A DNA stretch of 64,000 bases, from the NCBI RefSeq assembly GCF_900456975.1, contig NZ_UGYM01000002.1:3968001-4032000 (forward strand), written 5' to 3'. This DNA is from Shewanella baltica. Lineage in GTDB: Bacteria > Pseudomonadota > Gammaproteobacteria > Enterobacterales > Shewanellaceae. The notes under the pieces were generated by a model. It searched no databases. It was not told the DNA's origin and saw nothing but the letters and a program-made list of their open reading frames with translations. Both the position numbers and the translations under genes were made by a program. Shown here piece after piece: positions 8,196 through 16,886 of this stretch (the first letter of the stretch is position 1; each line of letters opens with the position of its first letter).

Positions 8196-10262
8196 TTACA
8201 CGCCTGTTGATTTCACCAAGCCACGGTAATCAAGCGGTGCAACACCCGCGTCGATACGCACTTTGGTGGCGACGCCGTCGATAGTGAAGCCCTGTTGCTG
8301 CTCAATGTAAGGTGTGTCGATGCCATCAAGGTAAGCCACCTCAATGGTGTCGCGGCCTTGACCCGCAGAAAGGAACCACTGAACCGCGCTGTTATCATCT
8401 AAACGAGGCTCAGCAATCACTTCGGCAAAGTTTTGGATTGGGTTAGCAATACCTGAATTCACATCGGCACCTTTAACAGAACTGGACTTAATGATCTGAT
8501 TAAACGTGGTTTCAAGCGCTACAGGGCACAGTACAAACTCAGGGCGAATATTCAGGTGGCGATTACCCGATTTTTGCTTACGCATTAACATGCGATTGGC
8601 ATCGAGAGCCGCCACACTTGGCGCACCGGAACCTAAGTTGCCGTGTTCATTATGGAACAGCGTTTTGCCATCAGCCATTGCGGGGTTTTTGGTTAATACC
8701 GCATATACCAAATCGCCAATGGTACCTTTGGCGGCAAAGCCCATTTTCATTGGAATATCAGTCAACATACTCATATCGTCGTTGATAATGGCCTGACGAG
8801 TAATGCTGAACAACTCGCCATAGGTAGCCAGCGCGATTTGTTGTGCATGGTCGCCAACGGTGACGTACTTGTATTCCGCACCTTCACGTACTTGGCGCAG
8901 GCTATTAAAGTCACCAAGGCCGATACGTTTGGCTATATTAAAGTTGCCTAGTTGACCTTTTTTGGTCCAACGCTCGAAGGTTTCTTCGGCGGTTTCCCAG
9001 CCCATTAACACTGATTTATTAGCTACATCTAACAGGATATTGCCAAAGTCGCTTGAGCTGTGTGTAAAGGCTAAGCCGACCATATCCATTTTGTTGAATC
9101 CAGCGCAGCCGATACCGCGATCTAACAGTGAGGCGCGCGCCAACTCAAGCATGGTGTAGCTCGAATAGTTGTTGCTAGCTTCAGCTTTTGCATGGCCGGA
9201 ACGCGCCATTAACTGAGCGCGAATCGAGTCACCAACGATATTGCCGTTACCCGCATAAATAGTCGTGCGAGGTAACGTAGCGCACGGTGTAGTGTTCTCA
9301 CCCAACTTTGCCAAGATCATGTCTTTGGCTTTATCAGCATTGATGTTGGCATCGGCAATACACTGATTACGTAACTCTGCTAACTCAGGAAAGAAAGTAA
9401 ATGCCGCATTGATACCGTTCATACGCTCAGTATTAAACGCAATCGCAGCCGCTTGAATAGCTGTGGTATCAGGTTGTGTTGCTGCAGGCGCAGGCAACTG
9501 AGCATTAGGTGCTGCTGGTGCTGGCACGAGTGGGTTGGGAGCACTGTTACCCTGCGGTGCAAACAGGTTTTTGAGAGCTTCAGGCATATTAGTAAAATCC
9601 TTAAGACGTTTTGAATTAAGTGATGCCGCCATTTGCAGCGGATCGGTGAGGGTGTTGGCAAAACCTTTTTCCACTGCTTCGCGGCCTGTTAACCAAGTTT
9701 CAGCGGCTAATAAGGCGTGAAGTTCATCTTCTGACAAGCCTGTTTTGTGTTGGTAGGCGCCCACTAAATTGCCTTCAACCTTATCGAGCAAGTCGGCGTA
9801 TTTGCGCATATCTTCAGCATCACCGAGAGTTCCACCCCAAGGCTTATGCACCATCATCATGGCGTTTTCAGGCATGATGACTTCATCAAAAGCCATGGCA
9901 ATCACACTGGCCATCGAAGCAGCAAGGCCATCGATGTAGCAAACTTTGTGCGCTGGATGGCCTTTGATCATGTTGTAAATCGCCATACCTTCGAATACAT
10001 CGCCGCCTGGCGAATGAATACGGGCGGTAATGGTGCCCACTTTGCCTAGGGCCTTTAGATCACGGGCGAACTGTTGCGCACTAATGCCCCAGCCGCCAAT
10101 CTCGTCATAGATCATTAACTCGGCATTACCGTTTTGGGCTTTGAGGCTATACCAGCTATTGGCGGGTTTATTACTCTGGTTCAGCGTTGCGACGGGCACG
10201 CTCAGCGCTCCGCTTGGCAGCATTGCGCTTAGCATTGCTGATGCTATTGGGGTCTTTTTCAC
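8196..10262 (-). CDS. ClpP-like prohead protease fused to major capsid protein
   Basis: One 688-residue polypeptide joins a maturation protease to the capsid subunit. Residues 35-210 form a ClpP/S49-like domain with SPGGDVF (84-90), a serine in the GLAASMAS motif (Ser116) and His139 in MVHKPW. Residues 220-290 are a proline/alanine linker, and residues 330-688 resemble Mu gpT-like major capsid proteins. The start is GTG 10262, supported by AGGAGA 8 bases upstream, although this makes a 92-base overlap with the portal gene. Self-cleavage would free the capsid part. The fused form is known in other proteobacterial phages. Confidence 0.88.
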   Translation of the reverse strand: MKKTPIASAMLSAMLPSGALSVPVATLNQSNKPANSWYSLKAQNGNAELMIYDEIGGWGISAQQFARDLKALGKVGTITARIHSPGGDVFEGMAIYNMIKGHPAHKVCYIDGLAASMASVIAMAFDEVIMPENAMMMVHKPWGGTLGDAEDMRKYADLLDKVEGNLVGAYQHKTGLSEDELHALLAAETWLTGREAVEKGFANTLTDPLQMAASLNSKRLKDFTNMPEALKNLFAPQGNSAPNPLVPAPAAPNAQLPAPAATQPDTTAIQAAAIAFNTERMNGINAAFTFFPELAELRNQCIADANINADKAKDMILAKLGENTTPCATLPRTTIYAGNGNIVGDSIRAQLMARSGHAKAEASNNYSSYTMLELARASLLDRGIGCAGFNKMDMVGLAFTHSSSDFGNILLDVANKSVLMGWETAEETFERWTKKGQLGNFNIAKRIGLGDFNSLRQVREGAEYKYVTVGDHAQQIALATYGELFSITRQAIINDDMSMLTDIPMKMGFAAKGTIGDLVYAVLTKNPAMADGKTLFHNEHGNLGSGAPSVAALDANRMLMRKQKSGNRHLNIRPEFVLCPVALETTFNQIIKSSSVKGADVNSGIANPIQNFAEVIAEPRLDDNSAVQWFLSAGQGRDTIEVAYLDGIDTPYIEQQQGFTIDGVATKVRIDAGVAPLDYRGLVKSTGV

Positions 10263-11745
10263 TGTTAGGATCTCCTAGCGAGGGGTCGGGGTCATTGGCC
10301 GTGACCATGTTGTTTTCGCGGTTGTAATCCACCTCACGCTTACGCTGGCGTTTTACTTCTGCAGGATTACGGCCACGGGCGCGAGTCCAATCGGCCTCGG
10401 TTGCGACGTTGGCAGCGATCATCATTTCCCAGCCTTCGGCCTCTTTGCGTGGGTCAATCCATGGCATGGTGGGCCCGTAGTACACGGCATCAAATAAAGT
10501 GCGCATGTCGAGATCAGGCGGTAGCACTAATGGGTCCTGCTTGTTGTGCATTTCCATTTTGAGAAAATTGCGGAACACAGGCCGCGACCAGCCAGCACAA
10601 AACCACTGCTGCATAATTCGGTTGGATTCGTCTTGCTCAACTAGCTCTTGGCGCTGGCTTGAATAACTGCCTTTGTAGTCACGGGCAATGCTGGAATAGC
10701 TGCCACGGGTACCAGCTGCGGCGGCTTTTAATTGACCGTTACGAAAATCAACTAAGTGCACATTAGGGCGGTTTGATTCAATCATGCCCACATCTTCACC
10801 GGGCTTGAGATCATCGAAGGTCATGCCAGGTGCAATGGGGATTTCGCGGCTTGACGATTCACCACTTGAGTCAGGAACAAACATGGCGGCATCACCGCGC
10901 TTGATGTAAAACGCCAGCGCGGCCGCAATCCGAGCCGCTACTCGCTCAGATTCCTCATAGTCTTTAATATCGCCAAGGCGGGTTAAAATGCCGTGGAATA
11001 ACGAAGCGCCGCGCAGTTGGTGCAGGCGTTTAAATAAGCCTAAGTGCATCATGCTCGATGCTGGTATCACTTTGGTTTTGTAGCGAAAGCCGACTTGATC
11101 CGCAGGGTGATCGAGCAATACGTGATAGTTAACCACTTGGCCCCAGCCGTTAACCTCAAGCCCTTGGCGTACCCGCTTTGCTGGTTCGTTTAACTCGTAG
11201 GGGATAAAGTCGGCTTCTAACGCTTCAATACTGTATTGAGTGCCTTGCTCATTTGGGTGGCCGAACTTCGACACTTTACCCATCACATGCTGGCCGAACA
11301 CATCACCATCACGCAGGGCGCTACGTAACACCAAGCGTTCTAATTCAGGGCGACTAAAGCGGCCCGTCACATCACACTTAAGCGACCATGCACCGAAACG
11401 GCGTTGAATATCGTTAGCTAAGTCATCAAGGATTTCACCGCTAATACTGCGCGGCTGCGGTTCAACCACAATCCCTTGGGCACCGATCACCCGTTCTTCC
11501 ATCCGGTCGAGAATGCCGATACTGAGATCATGATTTTCGTCTAACCAGCGCGCTTGCTCACGCAGGCTTTTACCTGCGGCAAATACCGCTTGGTTAGCCC
11601 CGCGACTTTCCTTTTTAGCGCGATGCGTGCGGCTTGGGCTGGCGGCTTCATACCCTTTCAGGTTGCGGTAGCTCATTGCGGCCGCTTCACGCTGTAATGC
11701 TAAACGCGGGGCAAATATCGCCAGCGCATCATTGATAATGCTCAT
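10171..11745 (-). CDS. Phage portal protein, lambda family
   Basis: The 524-residue protein forms the dodecameric ring through which DNA enters and leaves the capsid. The lambda gpB-type pattern is clear: an N-terminal Arg/Lys-rich segment, ARWLDENHDLSIGILDRM, the LVLRSALRDGDVF segment, RVRQGLEVNGWG and the central VIPASSMMHLG. The C-terminal tail (about residues 465-524) is highly charged. It lies between gpW and the protease-capsid fusion, the expected head gene order. Confidence 0.92.
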   Translation of the reverse strand: MSIINDALAIFAPRLALQREAAAMSYRNLKGYEAASPSRTHRAKKESRGANQAVFAAGKSLREQARWLDENHDLSIGILDRMEERVIGAQGIVVEPQPRSISGEILDDLANDIQRRFGAWSLKCDVTGRFSRPELERLVLRSALRDGDVFGQHVMGKVSKFGHPNEQGTQYSIEALEADFIPYELNEPAKRVRQGLEVNGWGQVVNYHVLLDHPADQVGFRYKTKVIPASSMMHLGLFKRLHQLRGASLFHGILTRLGDIKDYEESERVAARIAAALAFYIKRGDAAMFVPDSSGESSSREIPIAPGMTFDDLKPGEDVGMIESNRPNVHLVDFRNGQLKAAAAGTRGSYSSIARDYKGSYSSQRQELVEQDESNRIMQQWFCAGWSRPVFRNFLKMEMHNKQDPLVLPPDLDMRTLFDAVYYGPTMPWIDPRKEAEGWEMMIAANVATEADWTRARGRNPAEVKRQRKREVDYNRENNMVTANDPDPSLGDPNSEKDPNSISNAKRNAAKRSAERARRNAEPE

Positions 11746-11794
11746 GTGTTGCTCCGACTTATATTTTTAGAAGTGCCTTATTAATGCGGCTTGA

Positions 11795-12001
11795 TTAGTT
11801 AAAGCTGGCTAACTTGACGCCACCCTGTGGGCGGCTAAAGGCACTTAATCGGCGCTCCCACTCAAGCCGACCTTTGCGAATTTCGCCTAGGTCCTCGGTG
11901 GTCATTGTTTTGCCGTTGATCGTGGTTTGCTTGCCTGCTAACACATCAAGCTCGGCCTGAAAGTACGCATCGATCATCTGTTGGCATTGGGTTTGGGTCA
12001 T
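11795..12001 (-). CDS. gpW-like head-tail joining protein
   Basis: A 68-residue alpha-rich protein with the gpW layout: an N-terminal helix (QCQQMIDAYFQAELDVLAG), a short beta turn around the TINGK segment, then a second helix. The position between large terminase and portal is that of lambda W. gpW plugs the portal and provides the site for tail joining. Confidence 0.85.
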   Translation of the reverse strand: MTQTQCQQMIDAYFQAELDVLAGKQTTINGKTMTTEDLGEIRKGRLEWERRLSAFSRPQGGVKLASFN

Positions 12002-12043
12002 GCTGTTATCCTTGGCTTTATGCTATTTACGACAGCCGATTAA

Positions 12044-14041
12044 CTACAGCCAACCGCCAGAACTGCCACCACCGCCACCGTTTAGGTAAGCAGCATTTGC
12101 ATTGGCCTGTTTTACGGCTTTGGGTTTTGGTTCTTTGGGTTGGTCGCTTGATATGGCGATCGGGGTAACTTGTGAAAGTTTGTCGAGGTTAATGCCGAAT
12201 TTCTCTATCGCGATATACAACGCGGCCAAGGCGTAAACGAAACAATCTAACGCCTCGTTGCGGCGCTTTTGGTTGTCCCATTTATAGATGATCCGCCCGT
12301 TTTGGCGCACCGGCACCTTGCGTTCGCTGGTGAGCTGTTGCAGCTCAACGTCATCACATACCGCTTCGTTGAGCGGAAAGTGAATCGCACCAGGTTTGCG
12401 CACATCCACATCAGGGGCAATCCGCAACATCGACATCAACAACTCTTTGGCGTTGTCGGTACCGACCTCCGTTAAGTACACGCCTTTGGCGGTTCGCTTA
12501 CGGGGGAAGTTGGCGATCGGCTTGCCGTAAACGTTGGCACCTCTAATGGGTATAACCCGCATTAGTCCAAGCTTTTTACTCATGGCGTAAACGTCATCGG
12601 TATAGTGGCCGCCTGAGTCCCAACCCACTACGCCAATATTGAGCACAACACCATCGGCACGGGCATAGCTTTGCGCAATACGCTCAGCCACTTTGTCTTT
12701 AAGAACTTGATCAGCGGGATCACCATGGAGAATAAAGCGGTCAATTAGCGCCGCCTCTTTACCCGCACCCCAGCCCCAAACACGGCCTTCGTAACGGTTA
12801 TCTTGGGTGTCGATACCGCAAGTTAAATACACCACCCAATTAGGCACTTTGCCACTCGGGTACATTTCGCGGCGCTTCGCTAATTCTTCCCACTCTAAGC
12901 GCTCGCCGTTGTCGTTATCCCATGGCTGGCCTAACTTAGTGTTGACGAAAGTCTGCAGCTTTTCTTTATCGCCTTTGGCTTTAAAGAACTCAGTAACCAG
13001 TTTCGCCCAGCTGTTGAGCGAGTTATAGGCCGACCAGATATGAATCGAGATATTGGGCGGCGTGGTGATGTCGTTTCCGTCGGCATCATAAAAGTCTAAA
13101 AAGTCTTTAGTGTGGATGCCGGTGTTTTCGCATATCCAAACTGCGCTTGGGTGCAGCTCCATATCATCGAGCTGATTGTTTTCGATACAGCAACCACAGT
13201 GCTCACACAGATAATAGGCTGTGCTTGGATCGTGCTCACCCTTGGCATTTTTATGCCACTTAATCCCAAAGGCTTCTTCGGGGCCGCCCCACTTTAAATC
13301 CTGCAGTTCGTCGCAGTGTGGGCAAGGTAAGTTGAACCTAAAATAGTGCGGTGATTCGCTGCAGGCTTTTTCAATCTGGCAGGTACCGAGCACTTTAGGC
13401 GTTGAACCGCGGATCGACTTAGGAAACATCGACAGTTCGATACGAGTATCACCAAGCGATGTGGCGTTACCTTCGTGCTCGATGGATTCATCAAAACCCG
13501 CTAGCTCATCGTAGATCACATCATCGGTGGAGATTTCGCGATAGTTAGCTGCAGCGGTACCACCGCGCACCATCAGCGTTTTGCCGTTGGTGAAAATCTT
13601 ATCTTCTAGCGTGCTGTCTTTATGCTTGCGCCCCATCCAAGGCGCAAGCGATCGCCACACAGGGATATCACGAATCGCCGTTTCAACGTGCTTTTTCATG
13701 AAGGTTTTGGCTTGACCATCACGAGGCTGATAGATCAACACGTTGCGCTTTTTGTGTTCAATCTTGTAAGCAGCGTTAGCCATCAGCATTTTGGTGTAAC
13801 CGACACGCGCTGACTTCATTAAGTTAAGCGTGCTGATTTGGTCATTACCCATGGCATTAAGAATGCCAATTTGAAACGGTAAACTTTCCCACTTACCCTC
13901 GGTGTAAGAGGACTCCGACGACATGTAAAAGTGCTCGTCGGCATATTCAGAACAGGTGAGCATCGGTGGGCGATAGAACGAACGCAGCCCAGCAGCAACG
14001 GCAGCTTTCAGATTTTTAATCTGCGCGGCCGATATACTCAT
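12044..14041 (-). CDS. Terminase large subunit, GpA family
   Basis: This 665-residue ATPase-nuclease cuts the concatemer and pumps DNA into the prohead. The GpA family is recognised from FYRPPMLTCSEYADEHF at the N terminus, a Walker-A-like MKSARVGYTK (75-84), Walker-B-like VIYDELAGFD, two CxxC pairs of a zinc-ribbon-like insert (residues 238-283) and a nuclease region with GIDTQDNRYEG. The C terminus is glycine/serine-rich. GpA terminases go with cohesive-end (cos) packaging. Its start overlaps the small subunit gene by 26 bases. Confidence 0.93.
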   Translation of the reverse strand: MSISAAQIKNLKAAVAAGLRSFYRPPMLTCSEYADEHFYMSSESSYTEGKWESLPFQIGILNAMGNDQISTLNLMKSARVGYTKMLMANAAYKIEHKKRNVLIYQPRDGQAKTFMKKHVETAIRDIPVWRSLAPWMGRKHKDSTLEDKIFTNGKTLMVRGGTAAANYREISTDDVIYDELAGFDESIEHEGNATSLGDTRIELSMFPKSIRGSTPKVLGTCQIEKACSESPHYFRFNLPCPHCDELQDLKWGGPEEAFGIKWHKNAKGEHDPSTAYYLCEHCGCCIENNQLDDMELHPSAVWICENTGIHTKDFLDFYDADGNDITTPPNISIHIWSAYNSLNSWAKLVTEFFKAKGDKEKLQTFVNTKLGQPWDNDNGERLEWEELAKRREMYPSGKVPNWVVYLTCGIDTQDNRYEGRVWGWGAGKEAALIDRFILHGDPADQVLKDKVAERIAQSYARADGVVLNIGVVGWDSGGHYTDDVYAMSKKLGLMRVIPIRGANVYGKPIANFPRKRTAKGVYLTEVGTDNAKELLMSMLRIAPDVDVRKPGAIHFPLNEAVCDDVELQQLTSERKVPVRQNGRIIYKWDNQKRRNEALDCFVYALAALYIAIEKFGINLDKLSQVTPIAISSDQPKEPKPKAVKQANANAAYLNGGGGGSSGGWL

Positions 14042-14558
14042 CTAATAAACCCTCAATGCCCTCCGCAAGATCGGCGGCGGTGTTTTGGCTTTTAATCACC
14101 TCCGCTTTGATAGCGTCGATTGTGCGTTCTGGAATGTCGGGGAATTTGCGTTTTACCCGTATGTGTATTTGATCGAGCACTGGGGCAATTTGCGCAGCAA
14201 TGCGATTTAGCACAAAGGTAGCAAAATTAACTTCGACCACTTCTTTGAGGTCTTTTTCGTTTTTAATCTCCTGCCCAACTGCTTGGGCTCGGATTAAGCG
14301 CCAGCGTTCGTAGTCCATATCTGGCTTATCGGGATCATCTTCATCGGGTTTAGTGATGGTTTTTTTACGCTCGTTGGCAAGTCTGTTACCCACCACATCG
14401 GCCATTTTGTATAAACACACGCGACCGAGCTTGCTGTGCACTGGCACGTCCCACTTATCAAACGCTTGGGTGCTGATCTCAAGGCTTTTGCATAGGTCGG
14501 TTTTACTCAGTAGAACAGGCTCGGGTGGTGATGGTTGAATGCGTGCCATGGTGTTCAT
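14016..14558 (-). CDS. Terminase small subunit (Nu1-like)
   Basis: The 180-residue protein starts MNTMARIQPSPPEP. Residues about 17-55 form a winged-helix-like DNA-binding unit (LSKTDLCKSLEISTQAFDKW), followed by an acidic proline-rich linker and helices for oligomerisation and contact with the large subunit. In lambda the equivalent Nu1 binds cosB. The start overlaps the holin-like gene by 56 bases. ATG at 14549 is an alternative start. Confidence 0.8.
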   Translation of the reverse strand: MNTMARIQPSPPEPVLLSKTDLCKSLEISTQAFDKWDVPVHSKLGRVCLYKMADVVGNRLANERKKTITKPDEDDPDKPDMDYERWRLIRAQAVGQEIKNEKDLKEVVEVNFATFVLNRIAAQIAPVLDQIHIRVKRKFPDIPERTIDAIKAEVIKSQNTAADLAEGIEGLLDEYIGRAD

Positions 14559-14838
14559 CTACCTGTTTTAACAGTGCTGCTTTCAGCTGCATCTCCGCTC
14601 GGTGTAACTCTTGGGCGCGTAGTTCGTCCTTATCTGTTTGACGTTGCTCACGGCGGCGGCGCAACTCCTGATAAAAAACGTTGGCTAATAGGGTGACGAG
14701 CGCGAAGAATATCCCGAGCAAAATGGCGATTTCATTCAACGTAAACGCACCTCCAATTGTGCTCATGAGCGACGATACATAAGCGCTAAAAGTCAGCGAT
14801 TTTTGAGTGGTCACATCATTAATGTATGGATTGTTCAT
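14503..14838 (-). CDS. Putative holin
   Basis: The 111-residue protein has one clear membrane segment (roughly residues 35-55, EIAILLGIFFALVTLLANVFY), preceded by a weakly hydrophobic stretch and followed by a very basic, then highly charged tail. That design is common in phage holins that time lysis. It is the last gene of the lysozyme-spanin cluster and overlaps both the o-spanin and small terminase genes. ATG 14838 is preferred to an upstream start within the spanin gene. Family not recognised. Confidence 0.55.
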   Translation of the reverse strand: MNNPYINDVTTQKSLTFSAYVSSLMSTIGGAFTLNEIAILLGIFFALVTLLANVFYQELRRRREQRQTDKDELRAQELHRAEMQLKAALLKQVDEHHGTHSTITTRACSTE

Positions 14839-15106
14839 GCTGTTTTTCCATTCGCCATGTTTCGAGTTTCTGCCAATCGGTATCACACTTGGCGATCACG
14901 GCTAAGAGTTGAATGATGCAATCGGGCAGATCGGCATTAGCATCTGAACTACATTCGGCTGGCAGGCACTGGCTCATTAATGATTGCGGCGGTAACACAT
15001 ATTGGGTCTGCTTGGTGACTACGGTGCGCGCAATAGGCGGCGTGTTTGAGCAGCCGCTTAACATCATCAGGCACAGCAGTATTAGCCCAACTTCGGGTTT
15101 GTTCAT
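14819..15106 (-). CDS. Rz1-like outer-membrane spanin lipoprotein
   Basis: A 95-residue protein with a lipoprotein signal: the hydrophobic segment VGLILLCLMML is followed by the lipobox LSGC (Cys19). The mature part is short, proline-containing and cysteine-rich. It overlaps the inner-membrane spanin gene by 158 bases in another frame, the arrangement of Rz/Rz1 pairs. The pair bridges the periplasm and fuses the membranes at the end of lysis. Confidence 0.8.
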   Translation of the reverse strand: MNKPEVGLILLCLMMLSGCSNTPPIARTVVTKQTQYVLPPQSLMSQCLPAECSSDANADLPDCIIQLLAVIAKCDTDWQKLETWRMEKQHEQSIH

Positions 15107-15452
15107 TGGCTGAGGTCCTTAGTTTTTTAATGGCTTCTCGCTGATCAGCAAGCTGGCGATCAATCTCGGCCTTGGCTTTAGCGGTTTGTTCATTGAGCGC
15201 TAAGGCAAAGGCGTAATCCTTAGCGAGCCTGTCACGTTCTTTGGCCTGCGCTTGCAGTTCATCGGTAACAACCGTGAGATCATCTTGCAGCATTCGCTGG
15301 TTAACGGCGGCCGTTTCAATCTGCGAGTTTTTTAACGCGAGATCAGCTTTAACAGCGGTAAGGCTAAGGCCAAGTAGCGTTATCACTATGATGAGCGCTG
15401 CGATTAAATACAGGTGCAGCGAGCCAGTGGCATTAATGATTTTGTTCCACAT
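14949..15452 (-). CDS. Rz-like inner-membrane spanin
   Basis: The 167-residue protein has an N-terminal membrane anchor (about residues 13-33, LYLIAALIIVITLLGLSL) and a long periplasmic coiled coil (35-120) rich in Q, L, A, E and K, typical of i-spanins. It overlaps the lysozyme gene by 20 bases upstream and contains much of the o-spanin gene in another frame. Confidence 0.8.
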   Translation of the reverse strand: MWNKIINATGSLHLYLIAALIIVITLLGLSLTAVKADLALKNSQIETAAVNQRMLQDDLTVVTDELQAQAKERDRLAKDYAFALALNEQTAKAKAEIDRQLADQREAIKKLRTSANEQTRSWANTAVPDDVKRLLKHAAYCAHRSHQADPICVTAAIINEPVPASRM

Positions 15453-15966
15453 ATAAATCCTTTAAGCAGATTTTACGTTCTTTTTTGCGGCGTTCGACTA
15501 AGCCAGGCAACTTGATATCAGCGGCATAGACAAAACCATTACAGCCGTGTTTACCGCATGCCTCGGTGAGCTGGTGACAAGCGGCCACCCTTTCTCCGCG
15601 CAGTAACAGCTTGCGCAAGGTGGAGGTTTGAAAGTTACCCGCACCAAAGTTGTAAATCAGACTGAGATAAGCAGCGTGCTCACCTTCGGTAAGTTGCACC
15701 GGATACGTTAGCCGCCGCAGCTGCCGATCGGCTTTGCCTAAATCCTTGGCGAACATTTCAATGCATTGCTGCTCGCTAAAAAACTGGTTTAGCTCAAGCT
15801 CGGTGCCAGTGTGCCCAAAGCAAGCGGTGATAACTTCCACCGGATCAAGATAGGTGTGCAGAATGGGCTCGCCGTTCGGCGCTTCAGCGGGGGCAATCAA
15901 ATTAGCCCCCGCCAGTGCGACAGCAGAAGAAAGCCCCAGTGCCATGAGCTTTTGCTTTAATGACAT
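15433..15966 (-). CDS. Phage lysozyme, GH24 family, with N-terminal signal-anchor
   Basis: The 177-residue endolysin has a weakly hydrophobic, alanine/glycine-rich N terminus (residues 8-25) like a signal-anchor-release segment, and the GH24 core with HTYLDPVEVITACFGHTG (37-54). Asp41 and Thr47 fit the catalytic positions. The usual Glu-Gly pair ahead of the YxD segment appears here as Gly-Glu (32-33), so the catalytic Glu is shifted by one residue. Several cysteines follow (CHQLTEACGKHGC). It is the first gene of the lysis cluster. Confidence 0.85.
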   Translation of the reverse strand: MSLKQKLMALGLSSAVALAGANLIAPAEAPNGEPILHTYLDPVEVITACFGHTGTELELNQFFSEQQCIEMFAKDLGKADRQLRRLTYPVQLTEGEHAAYLSLIYNFGAGNFQTSTLRKLLLRGERVAACHQLTEACGKHGCNGFVYAADIKLPGLVERRKKERKICLKDLYVEQNH

Positions 15967-16201
15967 AGGTCAGTCTCCTTTAAAATTAGGTTAGCCTTAG
16001 CGCGGCCAACGGTTAGATCAACGGTGAGGTAGCCGCCTCTAACAGCTGATGTTTTTAGTGTCTTTCAACGTCCGTAGCGGCAATGTCAAACACCACGGCA
16101 ACACATACCCACCACGACCACCATTGCAGCGACCGCTTTTTTTCAGCGGGGGTTAGCTAACGAACAGCTATTTGGATGTTTGCGAACAAGAAATAGCGCC
16201 A

Positions 16202-16230
16202 AATAAAAAGGGCCCCTAAAAGGAGCCCTT
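16202..16230 (-). terminator. Terminator ahead of the lysis-late genes
   Basis: On the minus strand, GGGCTCC-TTTTA-GGGGCCC is followed by TTTTTATTT. It lies upstream of the lysozyme gene in the direction of late transcription, where a Q-type antiterminator would have to act. Confidence 0.7.
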
Positions 16231-16310
16231 GGCAGAGAAATAACGTGCGACTGAATAAATGTAACCTTAGCAAGCGTATACAAATGTACTCGATTTTAAG
16301 GGCCTTGAAA

Positions 16311-16346
16311 GCGGCAAATGTGCCGCATAAAGCGACAAAAGTGCCG
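16311..16346. repeat. Paired GCGGCAAA/GTGCCG elements
   Basis: GCGGCAAATGTGCCGC (16311-16326) is a near-palindrome, and GCGACAAAAGTGCCG (16332-16346) is a variant 21 bases further on, the spacing of two helical turns. They look like adjacent protein-binding sites; the binder is unknown. Confidence 0.45.
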
Positions 16347-16401
16347 TTTCGGAATTTGTAAATATGTGATACGTGAAAACTTAATCACAGAGGATTTATC
16401 G

Positions 16402-16479
16402 TTTTACTTATCGCTTAAGTGATTTGAGTGATAAAAGCATTTAGCTGAATTTACATTTTACTTATCACTTAACTGATTT
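16402..16479. repeat. Two 24-bp direct repeats 54 bp apart
   Basis: TTTTACTTATCGCTTAAGTGATTT (positions 16402-16425) recurs at 16456-16479 with two changes. Each copy contains CTTA(A/G)-type half-sites. They may be operator or terminase-binding sites. Confidence 0.55.
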
Positions 16480-16577
16480 AGCTATTTTCAGCGGTAGGCA
16501 ACACGAACCATGAGAACCATATTCCCAACGCCAAGAAAATGGTCATCACGTAAAAAATTCAGATAAGGGGAAACTGG

Positions 16578-16652
16578 ATGATCGAAGGATCAAAAAACGA
16601 TCTGACAAAGTTGTTATATTCGGCGGCAAAAATGACCATCAAACATCACTAG
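16578..16652 (+). CDS. Possible 24-residue small protein
   Basis: ATG at 16578 is preceded by AAGGGG with good spacing and opens a frame of 24 codons (starts MIEGSKNDLTKLL) ending at TAG 16652. It points against the flanking late genes in an otherwise empty region. A second 18-codon frame at 16510-16566 lacks a ribosome binding site. Only the ribosome binding site supports it. Confidence 0.25.
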   Translation: MIEGSKNDLTKLLYSAAKMTIKHH

Positions 16653-16789
16653 GCACACACTTAATAAAATTAAGATAAATCAAAATGATAGGTTAACATT
16701 TTGTTACTTGAATTTCTTTAGATTTTAGGGGGCTCATAAAACAACAACCAACCTCCCCAAAATTCTCATATGTAGTGAAGCATTGCGCG

Positions 16790-16825
16790 TCACTGCCCCC
16801 GCAGTGAATCGAGCCGGAAGGACCC
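16790..16825 (-). other. Candidate cos (packaging) site
   Basis: On the minus strand, GGGTCCTTCCGG (16825-16814) resembles the lambda cosQ core GGGTCCT with its CCGG follow-up. It is followed 6 bases later by the perfect 18-bp palindrome TCACTGCCCCCGCAGTGA (16807-16790), a plausible two-fold symmetric nicking site. The GpA-type terminase, Nu1-like subunit and gpW imply cos packaging. In lambda cos lies directly before Nu1; here lysis genes would lie between cos and terminase, which is unusual. Confidence 0.45.
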
Positions 16826-16886
16826 GTGATGATAATAGGTCGCATCTAGCTCTGATGATAGCCATTCTCATTTGAACAGACCGCGC

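Larger units (their letters stand above)
15967..16789. other. Long AT-rich non-coding stretch between lysozyme gene and cos candidate
   Basis: More than 800 bases without a credible long gene. It holds a minus-strand terminator (16202-16230), two kinds of repeats (16311-16346 and 16402-16479) and two tiny plus-strand frames, of which only 16578-16652 has a good ribosome binding site. The sequence around 16360-16480 is very AT-rich. Position next to the cos candidate makes terminase or late-transcription control sites plausible, but no function can be read directly. Confidence 0.5.
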
